From Microbispora siamensis (lineage in GTDB: Bacteria; Actinomycetota; Actinomycetes; Streptosporangiales; Streptosporangiaceae): DNA of 64,000 nucleotides. The notes below the pieces were generated by a model. It worked only from the letters and a program-made list of their open reading frames with translations, did not search any database and was not told the DNA's origin. Where the stretch lies: the NCBI RefSeq assembly GCF_016863095.1, contig NZ_BOOF01000029.1, positions 122,485 through 186,484 of the forward strand. The letters are read 5' to 3'. The position numbers and the translations under genes were made by a program. Within the stretch, counting starts at the first letter, position 1, and every line of letters starts with the position of its first letter. This document shows positions 53,655-60,994 of the stretch, piece after piece.

Positions 53655-54587
53655 TCATTGCGTCTCCAGGAGGGACGTCAGGTAGCGCAGGCCGCGCCGC
53701 TGGCTCCACAGCGCGTCGCCGCCGTAGTGCTCGACGCAGATCGGTCCGGTGTAGCCGGCGTCGGCCGCCATGCCGAGCGCGAGCCGGTAGTCGATGTCGC
53801 CGCTGTCAAGATCGGTCGGCCAGGCGAGATACGGGCCGTCGGGGTAGACCTCGACGCGCCGGTAGTTCTTGACGTGCCAGTAGTTCATATGCGGCAGGAC
53901 ACGGCGGAACGTTTCCAACCAGGTCTCCGCGAGGCGGGCGGGCAGGCGATAGAGGTTGGCGAGATCGGCGTTGACGCCGAGGTTCGGCGCCCCCACGTCC
54001 TCGACCAGCCGGGCCGCTCCAGCGCCGGTGCCCAGCAGCGTGTCCTCGTACAGTTCGAGGGAGAGCCGCACACCGCGGTCCGCTGCGTACGCGGCGAGGT
54101 CGGCCACCAACGGCACCGCGGCGTCGTAGGCCGCCGGATCGTCACGCGGCCCCGGGACCGTCCAGAAGGCCCACTGCCGTTGCAGCTCCGTCAACGGCCG
54201 GTGAAACCCGATCGACAGCACCGGCGCGCCCAACTCCGCCGCCGCGTCGATGGATTTCCTGGTGTGCGCGACGTTTGCCGGGCCGTCGACCGGATCGATG
54301 ACGCTGCGGCGGATTACCGAGATGCCCACGAGGCCGAGCTGAAGTTCGGCGAGGACGTCGAGCAGGATGCCACGTTCCGAACGGCTCAGGTCCGCAGGCG
54401 ACAGCCACGTGTCGACCAGGTCGACGTGACGGAATCCGGCATGGGCAAGCGAGCCCAGATCCGCTCGTATGGTCTCGTGGTCCAGCGTGCCGGGCGAGCG
54501 GCGGGGCAGCGGCAGCATGCTGCCGGCGATCGCCGGAGTGAAAGCGGCCCTCTTCGACCGGCGATGGTCGGTATCGGTGGCAGTCAA
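53655..54587 (-). CDS. Sugar phosphate isomerase/epimerase-like TIM-barrel protein
   Basis: A 310-residue xylose-isomerase-like TIM barrel (AP endonuclease family 2). Metal-ligand positions appear in RLSLELYEDTLLG, LGVNADLANLYRL, NYWHVKNYRR and GYTGPICVEHYGG, giving the expected Glu/Asp/His/Glu set. Members isomerise or epimerise keto-sugars or inosose. TTG 54587 has GGAGG six bases upstream. It is first in the minus-strand island operon, divergent from the aminotransferase operon, with an operator-like half-site in its promoter. Substrate unknown. Confidence 0.8.
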   Translation of the reverse strand: MTATDTDHRRSKRAAFTPAIAGSMLPLPRRSPGTLDHETIRADLGSLAHAGFRHVDLVDTWLSPADLSRSERGILLDVLAELQLGLVGISVIRRSVIDPVDGPANVAHTRKSIDAAAELGAPVLSIGFHRPLTELQRQWAFWTVPGPRDDPAAYDAAVPLVADLAAYAADRGVRLSLELYEDTLLGTGAGAARLVEDVGAPNLGVNADLANLYRLPARLAETWLETFRRVLPHMNYWHVKNYRRVEVYPDGPYLAWPTDLDSGDIDYRLALGMAADAGYTGPICVEHYGGDALWSQRRGLRYLTSLLETQ

Positions 54588-54905
54588 TTGGTTCCTCCCT
54601 GGGCGGTTTTATATTGGTAAGACAGGACAGGCCAGAAAGTCAACAGCCTGTCACTCGTTTCCGATGGCGCCCATACGGACTGCGGGACCGGGGATCCGCG
54701 TCCACACGGCCCGCGACGGTCGCGCCTCTTCGTCGCCGTTGACCGGTAACAGCCAGGTGGGAGGGCGGGATCCACGGCCTGGCCCTGGCGTGGCCGTGCA
54801 CCGTCGGGTCCGCGCAACGGCCCGGTCCACGCCCAGAAGCCTGGCGCCACATCCGGCGTACTGGTATTACATGTAAGACCAAATTTCCAGTGTGATGGAG
54901 AGCAG
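54588..54905. other. Divergent intergenic control region of the island
   Basis: This 318-base gap separates the minus-strand import/catabolic genes from the plus-strand aminotransferase operon. It contains an AT-rich promoter-like patch near 54606-54624, including half-site GGTAAGACA (54616-54624), and the full palindrome at 54862-54881. The middle part is ordinary GC-rich DNA in which I see no gene. Confidence 0.6.
54862..54881. promoter_or_regulatory. 20-bp palindromic operator, probable GntR site
   Basis: TGGTATTACATGTAAGACCA is an almost perfect palindrome with core TTAC-AT-GTAA flanked by TGGT and ACCA. It lies 24 bases upstream of the aminotransferase start. A closely matching copy is present upstream of the GntR gene of this island at 58667-58686, which makes that regulator the likely ligand. 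Confidence 0.7.
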
Positions 54906-56246
54906 ATGAGCGGTTCAGGGCACGTACAGGCCAGCGGGTCGGGCTATGAAGCCCGGACGAGGCTGTCCGAGGGCGCATTCTCCGCGGCCAGGCGATCCCT
55001 GCCCACAGGGGTCTCGCGGCAGACGCTGGTCTATCGCCCGTACCCCCTGTTCGCCGAGCGCGGGCAGGCGCAATACCTGTGGGACGTGGACGGCAACAGG
55101 TATCTCGATCTGGTCAACAACTACACCAGCCTGATCCACGGACACGCGTACCCGCCCAGCGTGGAGGCGGCGGTGGCACAGTTGCATGCCGGCGGCGCGC
55201 TCGGCGCGCCCACCAGGCTCGAATTGGAGTTCGCCGAACTGCTCAGGCACAGGTTTCCCGTGGTCGAGCGGCTTCGCTTCGCCCTGTCGGGAACGGAGGC
55301 CGTGATGTATGCCCTGCGCGTCGCGCGGGCCCACACCGGACGGCAGCGCGTCCTGAAGTTCGAAGGCGGATTCCACGGCGGCCACGACGAGGTTCAGTAC
55401 AACATCGCCCACCCGCCGATGGCGGCGGGGACGTTCCGGGCGGGCGAGCCCAACAGCGCCGGGCTTCTCGATCTTCCGACCCTCGTTGCGGTCTACAACG
55501 ACGTGGAGAGTGTCGAGGCGGCGTTCGCCGCGCACGGAGAGGAGATCGCCGCCGTGATCGCCGAACCGTTCCTGGGGAACGCCGGCCTCGTGGCCGCGGC
55601 TCCCGACTTCCTGAACCGCGTCAAGGAGATCGCACACGCCCACGGCGCGCTTTTCGTCCTCGACGAGATCCAGAGCATGCGCCTGACCGAAGGCGGCGCC
55701 CAGCGGATCCACCAGGTCACACCGGATATCGTCACGCTCGGCAAGATCATGGGTGGCGGCCTTCCGCTGGCCGCGTTCGGCGGCGCCTCGCACCTGATGG
55801 ACGCGCTCGACGGGTTCGCCCCCGAAGTCCCCCAGACGGGCACCTTCAACGCCTTTTCCGCCTCTCTCGCGGCCGGCTTGGCGACGATGCAGGCGTTCGA
55901 CCGCGACGCCGTCGCCCGCCTCAACCGGGAGGGCGAGCGGCTGCGGGCCGGCGTGCGGCGCGTCTTCCGTGACCGCGACATCCCAGTCACCGTGAACGGG
56001 CAGGGATCGATGTTCAACGTCATCGTCAGCGACGCCCCCGTCACGACGTACCGCGAATGGCGTCAGGCGCCCACCGAGCTGTGGTCCGCCGTGCGGATGC
56101 GGCTTCTCGCCGCCGGGATGTACATCACCGCCCGCGGCACGGGCTGCCTGTCGACTGCGATGAGCGGCTACGACGTCGATACCTTCCTGGAAGCGCTCGC
56201 CGACGCCGTGGCGGGCGCGAAGCGAGACAAGGAATCAGCGAGATGA
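54906..56246 (+). CDS. Class III PLP aminotransferase (glutamate-1-semialdehyde aminomutase-like)
   Basis: A 446-residue fold-type I PLP enzyme. GNRYLDLVNNYTSLIHGHAYP, SGTEAVMYALRVARAHTGR, the PLP aspartate in FVLDEIQSM and Schiff-base K280 in TLGKIMGGGLPLAAFGG are clear. It resembles HemL but the N-terminus and substrate loops differ (FEGGFHGGHDEVQYN), as in the group acting on beta-amino acids or other amines. GGAGAG precedes ATG 54906. It opens a three-gene plus-strand operon with an SDR and a cyclase-family hydrolase. It is unlikely to make 5-aminolevulinate because hemL is present elsewhere. Confidence 0.85.
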   Translation: MSGSGHVQASGSGYEARTRLSEGAFSAARRSLPTGVSRQTLVYRPYPLFAERGQAQYLWDVDGNRYLDLVNNYTSLIHGHAYPPSVEAAVAQLHAGGALGAPTRLELEFAELLRHRFPVVERLRFALSGTEAVMYALRVARAHTGRQRVLKFEGGFHGGHDEVQYNIAHPPMAAGTFRAGEPNSAGLLDLPTLVAVYNDVESVEAAFAAHGEEIAAVIAEPFLGNAGLVAAAPDFLNRVKEIAHAHGALFVLDEIQSMRLTEGGAQRIHQVTPDIVTLGKIMGGGLPLAAFGGASHLMDALDGFAPEVPQTGTFNAFSASLAAGLATMQAFDRDAVARLNREGERLRAGVRRVFRDRDIPVTVNGQGSMFNVIVSDAPVTTYREWRQAPTELWSAVRMRLLAAGMYITARGTGCLSTAMSGYDVDTFLEALADAVAGAKRDKESAR

Positions 56247-57046
56247 ACGCAGAACCGCTTCGCACCGTGCCGTACGCGGACGACACGCCACCAGTCGTCC
56301 TCATCACCGGATCGGGAGCTGGAATCGGCGCCGCCTGCGCCGGTTGGTTCGCGGAAAGCGGGTGGCTCGTCCTCGGAGTCGACCTCGGTGCCGCACCCCT
56401 GCCGCTGGACCTGTCGCGGGGCCACGTCGCCATCCGGGGCGATGTCACGGCCGACGCGACCTGGGCGGAGGCGGCCGAGCGGCTCGGCGCCATGCCGGGA
56501 CGGCTGCGCGCCGTCGTCAACAACGCCGCCCATCAGCTGGAACTACCACTGCTGGAGACCAGCGTCGAGGACTTCAGCCGCGTCCTGGACGTCAACGTGG
56601 TCGGGATGTTCCGCGGGCTGCGGTTCGCGGACGCGCACCTGGCCGACGGCGGCGCCGTCGTCAACATGGGCAGCATCCTCGGGTTCACGGCCGACCCGGT
56701 CCTCGGCGCGTACAGCGCTAGCAAGGGCGCCGTGATCAATCTGACCCGTGCGGCGGCCCTCGCTTTCGCGCCGCGCGGCATCCGGGTCAACGCGGTGTGT
56801 CCGGGCGCTGTGCGCACCCCGTTGACGACCCGGGTGTGGGACCTCGCCGACGACCCGGACCAGGCACGGCGTCAGATGGAGAGTCTCTACCCGCTGGGGC
56901 GCATCGCCGAGCCCGGCGACATCGCCGAGCTGGTCGGCTTCCTGGCCGGTCCGGCCAGCCGCTCCATGACCGGAAGTCTCGTCGTGGCGGACGGTGGTCT
57001 GACCGCCACCAACGCCGAGTACGCGTTTACCGCCGGTCTGCGGTGA
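56243..57046 (+). CDS. Short-chain dehydrogenase/reductase
   Basis: A 267-residue classical SDR. The cofactor motif is VLITGSGAGIGAACAGWF, with VNNAAHQ, the catalytic serine in NMGSILGF and YSASKGAVINLTRA for Tyr/Lys. The C-terminus SRSMTGSLVVADGGLTA is typical. An aspartate after the second strand (LGVDLG) favours NAD(H). ATG 56243 overlaps the aminotransferase stop (ATGA). It may reduce or oxidise the keto product of the aminotransferase; this is inference from operon order. Confidence 0.87.
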   Translation: MNAEPLRTVPYADDTPPVVLITGSGAGIGAACAGWFAESGWLVLGVDLGAAPLPLDLSRGHVAIRGDVTADATWAEAAERLGAMPGRLRAVVNNAAHQLELPLLETSVEDFSRVLDVNVVGMFRGLRFADAHLADGGAVVNMGSILGFTADPVLGAYSASKGAVINLTRAAALAFAPRGIRVNAVCPGAVRTPLTTRVWDLADDPDQARRQMESLYPLGRIAEPGDIAELVGFLAGPASRSMTGSLVVADGGLTATNAEYAFTAGLR

Positions 57047-57104
57047 AGGCCAGGCCGGCGACGGTCCGGCTCGACAGGTCCACGTCCTCGACAGGAGGTA
57101 TCGC

Positions 57105-57758
57105 ATGCCAGGAAATCAGTCGTCGCCTCGGATCGTCGATCTCACCATGCCACTGGAACCGGATATGCCCGCCTATCCAGGCGAGCCTTCGGTACGGTTC
57201 ACCCCGTTCACAACCATCGAGCGGGATGGCGTCGCGATGGCGTCGGTGGGGCTGTTCAGCCAGATCGGCACGCACGTGGACGCCCCCGCCCACTTCGTGC
57301 CCGGCACCCGGACGGTCGAACGGCTCGACCTGGCCAAGTGTGTCGGCCCCGCGACGATGCTGCGCCTAGGGACACTCGCGCCGGGCAGCGTGATCGGCGC
57401 GTCGCACCTGATGCCTTTCGGCCCCCGGCTTGGCGCGGGCGCGCGTGTGATCCTTTCGACTGGATGGAGCTCGCGCGCCGGCACCGCGTCGTACTTCCAG
57501 GACTGGCCGGTGCTCGGTGAGGACGCGGTACACCTGCTGGACGAGGCTGGCATCGACTTCCTGGGACTCGACACCCCGTCGCCCGGAACGGACATCACCA
57601 ACGTCCGACTGCATTCCCTGCTGTTCAGAAGGGAGATCGTATTGGCGGAATGCCTGGTCAACGTCGATCTGCTGCCAGACAGGTTCGAACTGATCTGTCT
57701 ACCGCTGCCGCTGGCAGGGCTCGACGGCTCCCCCGTCCGTGCAATCGCCCGCGTCTAG
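57105..57758 (+). CDS. Cyclase-family (kynurenine formamidase-like) metal hydrolase
   Basis: A 217-residue protein of the cyclase family. The hallmark HxGTHxDAPxHF is seen as SQIGTHVDAPAHFVPGTRTVERLDL near residue 50; here the first position is glutamine (QIGTH) instead of histidine. FLGLDTPSPG and a C-terminal LPLAGLDGSPVRAIARV also match. Relatives hydrolyse formylkynurenine, isatin or similar cyclic amides. AGGAGG lies ahead of ATG 57105. It ends the plus-strand operon at a strong bidirectional hairpin. Role in the pathway unknown. Confidence 0.85.
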   Translation: MPGNQSSPRIVDLTMPLEPDMPAYPGEPSVRFTPFTTIERDGVAMASVGLFSQIGTHVDAPAHFVPGTRTVERLDLAKCVGPATMLRLGTLAPGSVIGASHLMPFGPRLGAGARVILSTGWSSRAGTASYFQDWPVLGEDAVHLLDEAGIDFLGLDTPSPGTDITNVRLHSLLFRREIVLAECLVNVDLLPDRFELICLPLPLAGLDGSPVRAIARV

Positions 57759-57766
57759 AAACGTGC

Positions 57767-57815
57767 CGTGGTGTCTCCGGGCCGGAGGGTCTCACCCCGA
57801 TCCGGAGACACCACG
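57767..57815. terminator. Strong bidirectional terminator hairpin
   Basis: CGTGGTGTCTCCGG (57767-57780) is perfectly complementary to CCGGAGACACCACG (57802-57815), a 14-bp stem with a 21-base loop. It lies between the convergent cyclase and GntR genes, touching the GntR stop codon. Confidence 0.85.
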
Positions 57816-58514
57816 TCACACGCCGAGCAGTGCCCGAAGAAAGCGGCGGTGCTCGTCGTAGAGTCGGGTGCAGGCGGCAATGGCCTCGTCGAGACCGCCT
57901 TCCGCGATGCCGCGGGCCAGCACCTCGTGATCGGCGAGTATGGCGCGTGACATTATGCGTCCGTGCGGCGACACCCGGATGGTCTCAGCGATCTGCCGTT
58001 CCATCCCGTCCCACAGCTGCAACAGCATCGACGAGCCGGAAGCCGCGATGATCGTGCGATGCAGCTCACGATCCAGCGCCTCGGTGGGGAGCCTGTTGGC
58101 CACCGCCTCGGTCAGAGCCGCGAGCGCCCTGCCCACGTCGTCGCGCAGCTCATCACGGGCATTGCGCTGGGCCAGCCGCAGTGCGCCGATCTCCAGCACC
58201 TCTCGTACGTTGACGACGTCGATCAGCCCTCCGGGCGGCAACTCGGGCTCACGCGCGCTGTGGGTATCCACCACGAACGTTCCGCGACCGGCCTGCACCT
58301 CGATCACGCCGAGGGTTGTCAACATGCTGAGAGCCTCACGGATCACTGGCCTACTGACATTGAACTCCTCTGTCAGCTGGCGCTCCGATGGCATACGGGA
58401 GCCAACGGGGTAGCCCCCCTCGCGGATCCGGCTGAGAAGCTCATCCGCTATGCGCGATGGCCGCGGCGTATGGCGGGAGCTGATACGGCCTTCTGGCACG
58501 TTGATATTGCTCAT
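57816..58514 (-). CDS. GntR-family (FadR-type, FCD) transcriptional regulator of the island
   Basis: A 232-residue regulator. The winged helix is RIADELLSRIREGGYPVGSRMPSERQLTEEFNVSRPVIREALSMLTTLGVIEVQAGRG, and the FCD effector domain begins near residue 90, with LDRELHRTIIAASGS and LADHEVLARGIAEGGLDEAI carrying the acidic/histidine ligands. Two palindromes, one in its own upstream region and one before the aminotransferase operon, share the TGGT-N-TTAC..GTAA-N-ACCA pattern typical of GntR operators, so it probably represses the island and itself. ATG 58514 is preceded by GAAGG at short distance. Confidence 0.9.
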   Translation of the reverse strand: MSNINVPEGRISSRHTPRPSRIADELLSRIREGGYPVGSRMPSERQLTEEFNVSRPVIREALSMLTTLGVIEVQAGRGTFVVDTHSAREPELPPGGLIDVVNVREVLEIGALRLAQRNARDELRDDVGRALAALTEAVANRLPTEALDRELHRTIIAASGSSMLLQLWDGMERQIAETIRVSPHGRIMSRAILADHEVLARGIAEGGLDEAIAACTRLYDEHRRFLRALLGV

Positions 58515-58564
58515 CCTTCAGTCCCCTGACCGGTGCGATGCATTACCACTTTCAAGCTGTGTTT

Positions 58565-58582
58565 TGTCATACCTGTCATACC
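58565..58582. promoter_or_regulatory. Two tandem TGTCATACC repeats upstream of the GntR gene
   Basis: TGTCATACC occurs twice without spacing at 58565-58573 and 58574-58582. On the minus strand each unit reads GGTATGACA, close to the half-site TGGTATTAC of the 20-bp palindromes, so it may be a second, lower-affinity regulator site near the promoter. Confidence 0.5.
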
Positions 58583-58666
58583 ACAATTGGGGCGTCATGC
58601 GCGGAAGGTCGGCGTTGCGGAGGGCGCCCAGTGCGCCTGCATGGCACGACCGTCACCCTTGATATT

Positions 58667-58686
58667 TGGCCTTACCTGTAATACCA
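58667..58686. promoter_or_regulatory. 20-bp palindromic operator upstream of the GntR gene
   Basis: TGGCCTTACCTGTAATACCA matches the operator at 54862-54881 in spacing and in the TTAC/GTAA core. It lies about 150 bases upstream of the GntR start. Confidence 0.65.
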
Positions 58687-58776
58687 GTATACCTGCGCAG
58701 GCTCAGCTGCCAGCAACGGCGCAGGAGTTCTGACGCCAGCGCCCGAACCTCTCCCCCATATGACGACTTCCTACTA

Positions 58777-59698
58777 GGGCCTGTACGGAGTTGAGATCAT
58801 GCTGTTGTCCATTCAGCTCCATCGGAGCCGTTGACGCTGGAGATCATCTCGTCGTGGCGCCTGGTGACCTCACCGATGACGAGTGGTTCTTGATCGAGCC
58901 CCATCTGCCGTTGGGTGAGCGGGGCCCGATCCCGGACCTGCGGCGGCAGTTCAACGGGGTGATGTGGCGGTTCCGCACGGGCAGTCCCTGGCGGGACCTG
59001 TCGTCGTAGACCCCGAACTGCTTCAGGAGTTGGAGCAGGTCGTCGAGGAGGAAAAGGGGCTTCGTCAGCGAGCAACGCAGGTGGCGACGACGGAGGTGGA
59101 CGCGATGAAGACGGGGACGGGGACGGGGCTCAAGCCGTACGCCGACGTCTGCGGCTGCGGCGTCGTGCACGGCTGAAGGCGGCCGGGCTGGGCCGGTCGC
59201 GCGGCGGGCTGACAGCAAGGTTCACCTGTCCGCTGACCGGCGCTGCCGTCCGCTGTCCTTCGTCGTGACGCCCGGTCAGGCCGCCGACAGCCCGCAGTTT
59301 CGGGCGGTCCTGGCCGGTATCAAGGTCTGCGGTCGCGTCGGCCGCCCGCGTACCCGCCCTGACGCGGTGGCGGCCGACAAGGCGTACTCCTCTCGAGCAA
59401 ACCGCGCCTACCCGCGCCGACGCCGTATCCGAGCGGTGATTCCGGAAAAGGCCGACCAGGCGGCCAACCGCAAGAAACGCGGGTCACGCGGCGGCCGCCC
59501 GGTCAGCCACGATCCACAGCCGTACAAGGAACGCAACACGGCCGAGCGCTGCATCAATCGGATCAAGGAGTGGCGCGGTCTGGCCTTCCGCTTCGAGAAG
59601 ACCCCAGAGAGCTATCTCGCCGGCCTCTACTTACGAGGAGCCATCTTGTGGATCCGTAGCCTTCGGCCCGCCTAAAGATCCGAACTCCATACAGGCCC
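58777..59698. mobile_element. Degenerate IS5-like insertion sequence (about 0.9 kb)
   Basis: Imperfect terminal inverted repeats are visible: the left end starts GGGCCTGTACGGAGTTGAG (58777) and the right end, read inward, starts GGGCCTGTATGGAGTTCGG (59698), with the match continuing to GATC. TA flanks both ends (58775-58776 and 59699-59700), consistent with a two-base target duplication. The transposase inside is frameshifted, so the copy is probably immobile unless helped in trans. The right flank forms the stop codon of the adjacent NmrA-like gene. Confidence 0.85.
58854..59675 (+). pseudogene. Broken IS5-family DDE transposase
   Basis: The N-terminal part reads VAPGDLTDDEWFLIEPHLP and FNGVMWRFRTGSPWRDLSS before a stop at 59009. 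The middle section is in other frames; GRSRGGLT is recognisable near 59190-59207, followed by a frame change. The C-terminal catalytic part reads FVVTPGQAADSPQFRAVL, ADKAYSSRANRAYPRRR and NTAERCINRIKEWRGLAFRFEKT, ending at 59675. This is the usual domain order of IS5/IS427-type transposases, disrupted by at least two frameshifts and a probable internal deletion. Confidence 0.85.
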
Positions 59699-60441
59699 TA
59701 GCGCTGGGCCGCGAGCCACTCGTCGAAGCTGGTCGGCGCGATGCGGGCGCCCTCGCCGGGCAGCAGCACGTCGCCGGCCATCTCCGTGCCGAAGAGTCCG
59801 GACCAGGTCGGCACGAGCTTGACCGTCCGGCCGCGTGCCGCGTAGGTGCGCCGGGCCATGTCGACGAGGTCCTGGGGCTCGGGACCGGCCACGTCGGCGT
59901 AGCGCCCCCGCGGCTCGCCCACCGCGATCTCGGCCAGGACGTCGGCCACGTCCGCGGGCGCGATCGGCTGCACCAGCAGCGGTGCGATCGTGGCGACGCC
60001 GTCCTGCTCGGTCCACCCCGCCACCATCTCGGCGAAGTCGTGGAACTGCGCGACCGGGACGATCGTGTACGGCACGGAACCGGCGGACACCAGGCGCTCC
60101 TGCTCCCGCTTGCCGGCGTAGTGGGCGTTGCCCTCCACCCGGTGGATGCCGATGATCGAGAGCAGCACGTGGTGGCGGACGCCCGCCCGCTCCTCGGCGG
60201 CCAGCAGGTTCCTGGTGGTCGTGCCGAAGTAGGCCACCGACTCGTCCCGGTCGGTCGCCTCTGAGCTGATCGCGTCGACGACCGCCTCGACGCCGTCCAG
60301 GGCCTTGTCGAGCCCCTCGCCCGTCATCAGGTCCACGCCGAGGGAGCGGCTGATCCGTACGACGTCGTGCCCGTTCCGTTCGAGAGCGGCGACGGTGAGC
60401 GACCCGATGTTCCCGGTGGCGCCGGCGACTGCGATGCGCAT
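59698..60441 (-). CDS. NmrA-like/atypical SDR NAD(P)-binding protein
   Basis: A 247-residue Rossmann protein starting MRIAVAGATGNIGSLTVAAL (GxxGxxG) and lacking the classical YxxxK pair, like NmrA/NAD(P)H-binding atypical SDRs. VRHHVLLSIIGIHRVEGNAHYAGKREQERLV and YTIVPVAQFHDF are typical. Such proteins reduce quinone-like compounds or sense NADP. ATG 60441 follows AAGGAGA. It is divergent from an Rrf2 regulator, a common pairing. Its TAG is made of the TA target duplication plus the first base of the IS element. Confidence 0.87.
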   Translation of the reverse strand: MRIAVAGATGNIGSLTVAALERNGHDVVRISRSLGVDLMTGEGLDKALDGVEAVVDAISSEATDRDESVAYFGTTTRNLLAAEERAGVRHHVLLSIIGIHRVEGNAHYAGKREQERLVSAGSVPYTIVPVAQFHDFAEMVAGWTEQDGVATIAPLLVQPIAPADVADVLAEIAVGEPRGRYADVAGPEPQDLVDMARRTYAARGRTVKLVPTWSGLFGTEMAGDVLLPGEGARIAPTSFDEWLAAQR

Positions 60442-60505
60442 GGTTTCTCCTTCGCTAGACGCCTCGGATGCTATCTCGGACAAAATAGATCCGCAATCTC
60501 TCCAA

Positions 60506-60511
60506 TACACT
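60506..60511 (+). promoter_or_regulatory. -10 element TACACT for a leaderless Rrf2-gene transcript
   Basis: TACACT is followed by GGAGGGC (seven bases) and the ATG at 60519, the same -10 spacing and spacer GGAGGGC seen before hemL. GGAGG is too close to the ATG to act as a normal ribosome-binding site. An imperfect inverted repeat GGATGCTAT/ATAGATCC spans about 60467-60493 in the divergent region and may bind the Rrf2 protein. Confidence 0.5.
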
Positions 60512-60518
60512 GGAGGGC

Positions 60519-60992
60519 ATGAAGCTGCCTGCGAGCACCGAGTGGGTGTTGCACTGCGCCGCCACGCTGGCGCAGCTCGAGCCGGGAGCCAGCGCGTCGG
60601 CGGCGCAGCTCGCGGAGTATTACGACGTTCCGGCGCCCTACCTGGCCAAGCAGCTGCAGGCGCTCGTCAGAGCCGGTGTGCTGGCCGCGATGACGGGCCC
60701 CCGCGGCGGGTTCCGGCTCGCCCGGGCGGCCTCCGACATCACGATGCTGCAGATCGTCGAGGCGGTCGACGGCGCCTCCTCACCGTACGAGTGCCGCGAG
60801 ATTCGTCAGCAGGGACGGGGGGCGCTGCCTCCCGAGGACTGCCGGCGCATCTGCGTCATCGCCGACAAGATGGCCGAGGCGCACCGCGCGTGGCGCAGCA
60901 GCCTCGCAGGGGTCACGCTCGCCGACATCCTCGCCGAGCTGCCCTCATGGGCGCCTGCCCGCACCCGGTCACGCCTGTCGGCGACACGGTGA
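60519..60992 (+). CDS. Rrf2-family transcriptional regulator
   Basis: A 157-residue regulator with the Rrf2 winged helix: ASAAQLAEYYDVPAPYLAKQLQALVRAGVLAAMTGPRGGFRLARAASDITMLQIVEAVDG. Three cysteines follow (YEC, then EDC and RRIC in ECREIRQQGRGALPPEDCRRIC), so Fe-S or thiol-based redox sensing is possible, although the spacing is not that of IscR or NsrR. It probably represses the divergent NmrA-like oxidoreductase. Its stop is two bases from the convergent LLM gene. Confidence 0.9.
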   Translation: MKLPASTEWVLHCAATLAQLEPGASASAAQLAEYYDVPAPYLAKQLQALVRAGVLAAMTGPRGGFRLARAASDITMLQIVEAVDGASSPYECREIRQQGRGALPPEDCRRICVIADKMAEAHRAWRSSLAGVTLADILAELPSWAPARTRSRLSATR

Positions 60993-60994
60993 CC

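Noticed and set aside
50786..54620. Long plus-strand frames opposite the nucleoside transporter genes (for example 52569-54620)
   Set aside because: They mirror the minus-strand importer and TIM-barrel genes and show no recognisable domain or ribosome-binding site.
54906..56246. A second true hemL
   Set aside because: It lacks several HemL-specific segments and is embedded in a catabolic operon; the copy at 2014-3309 has the complete signature and heme context.
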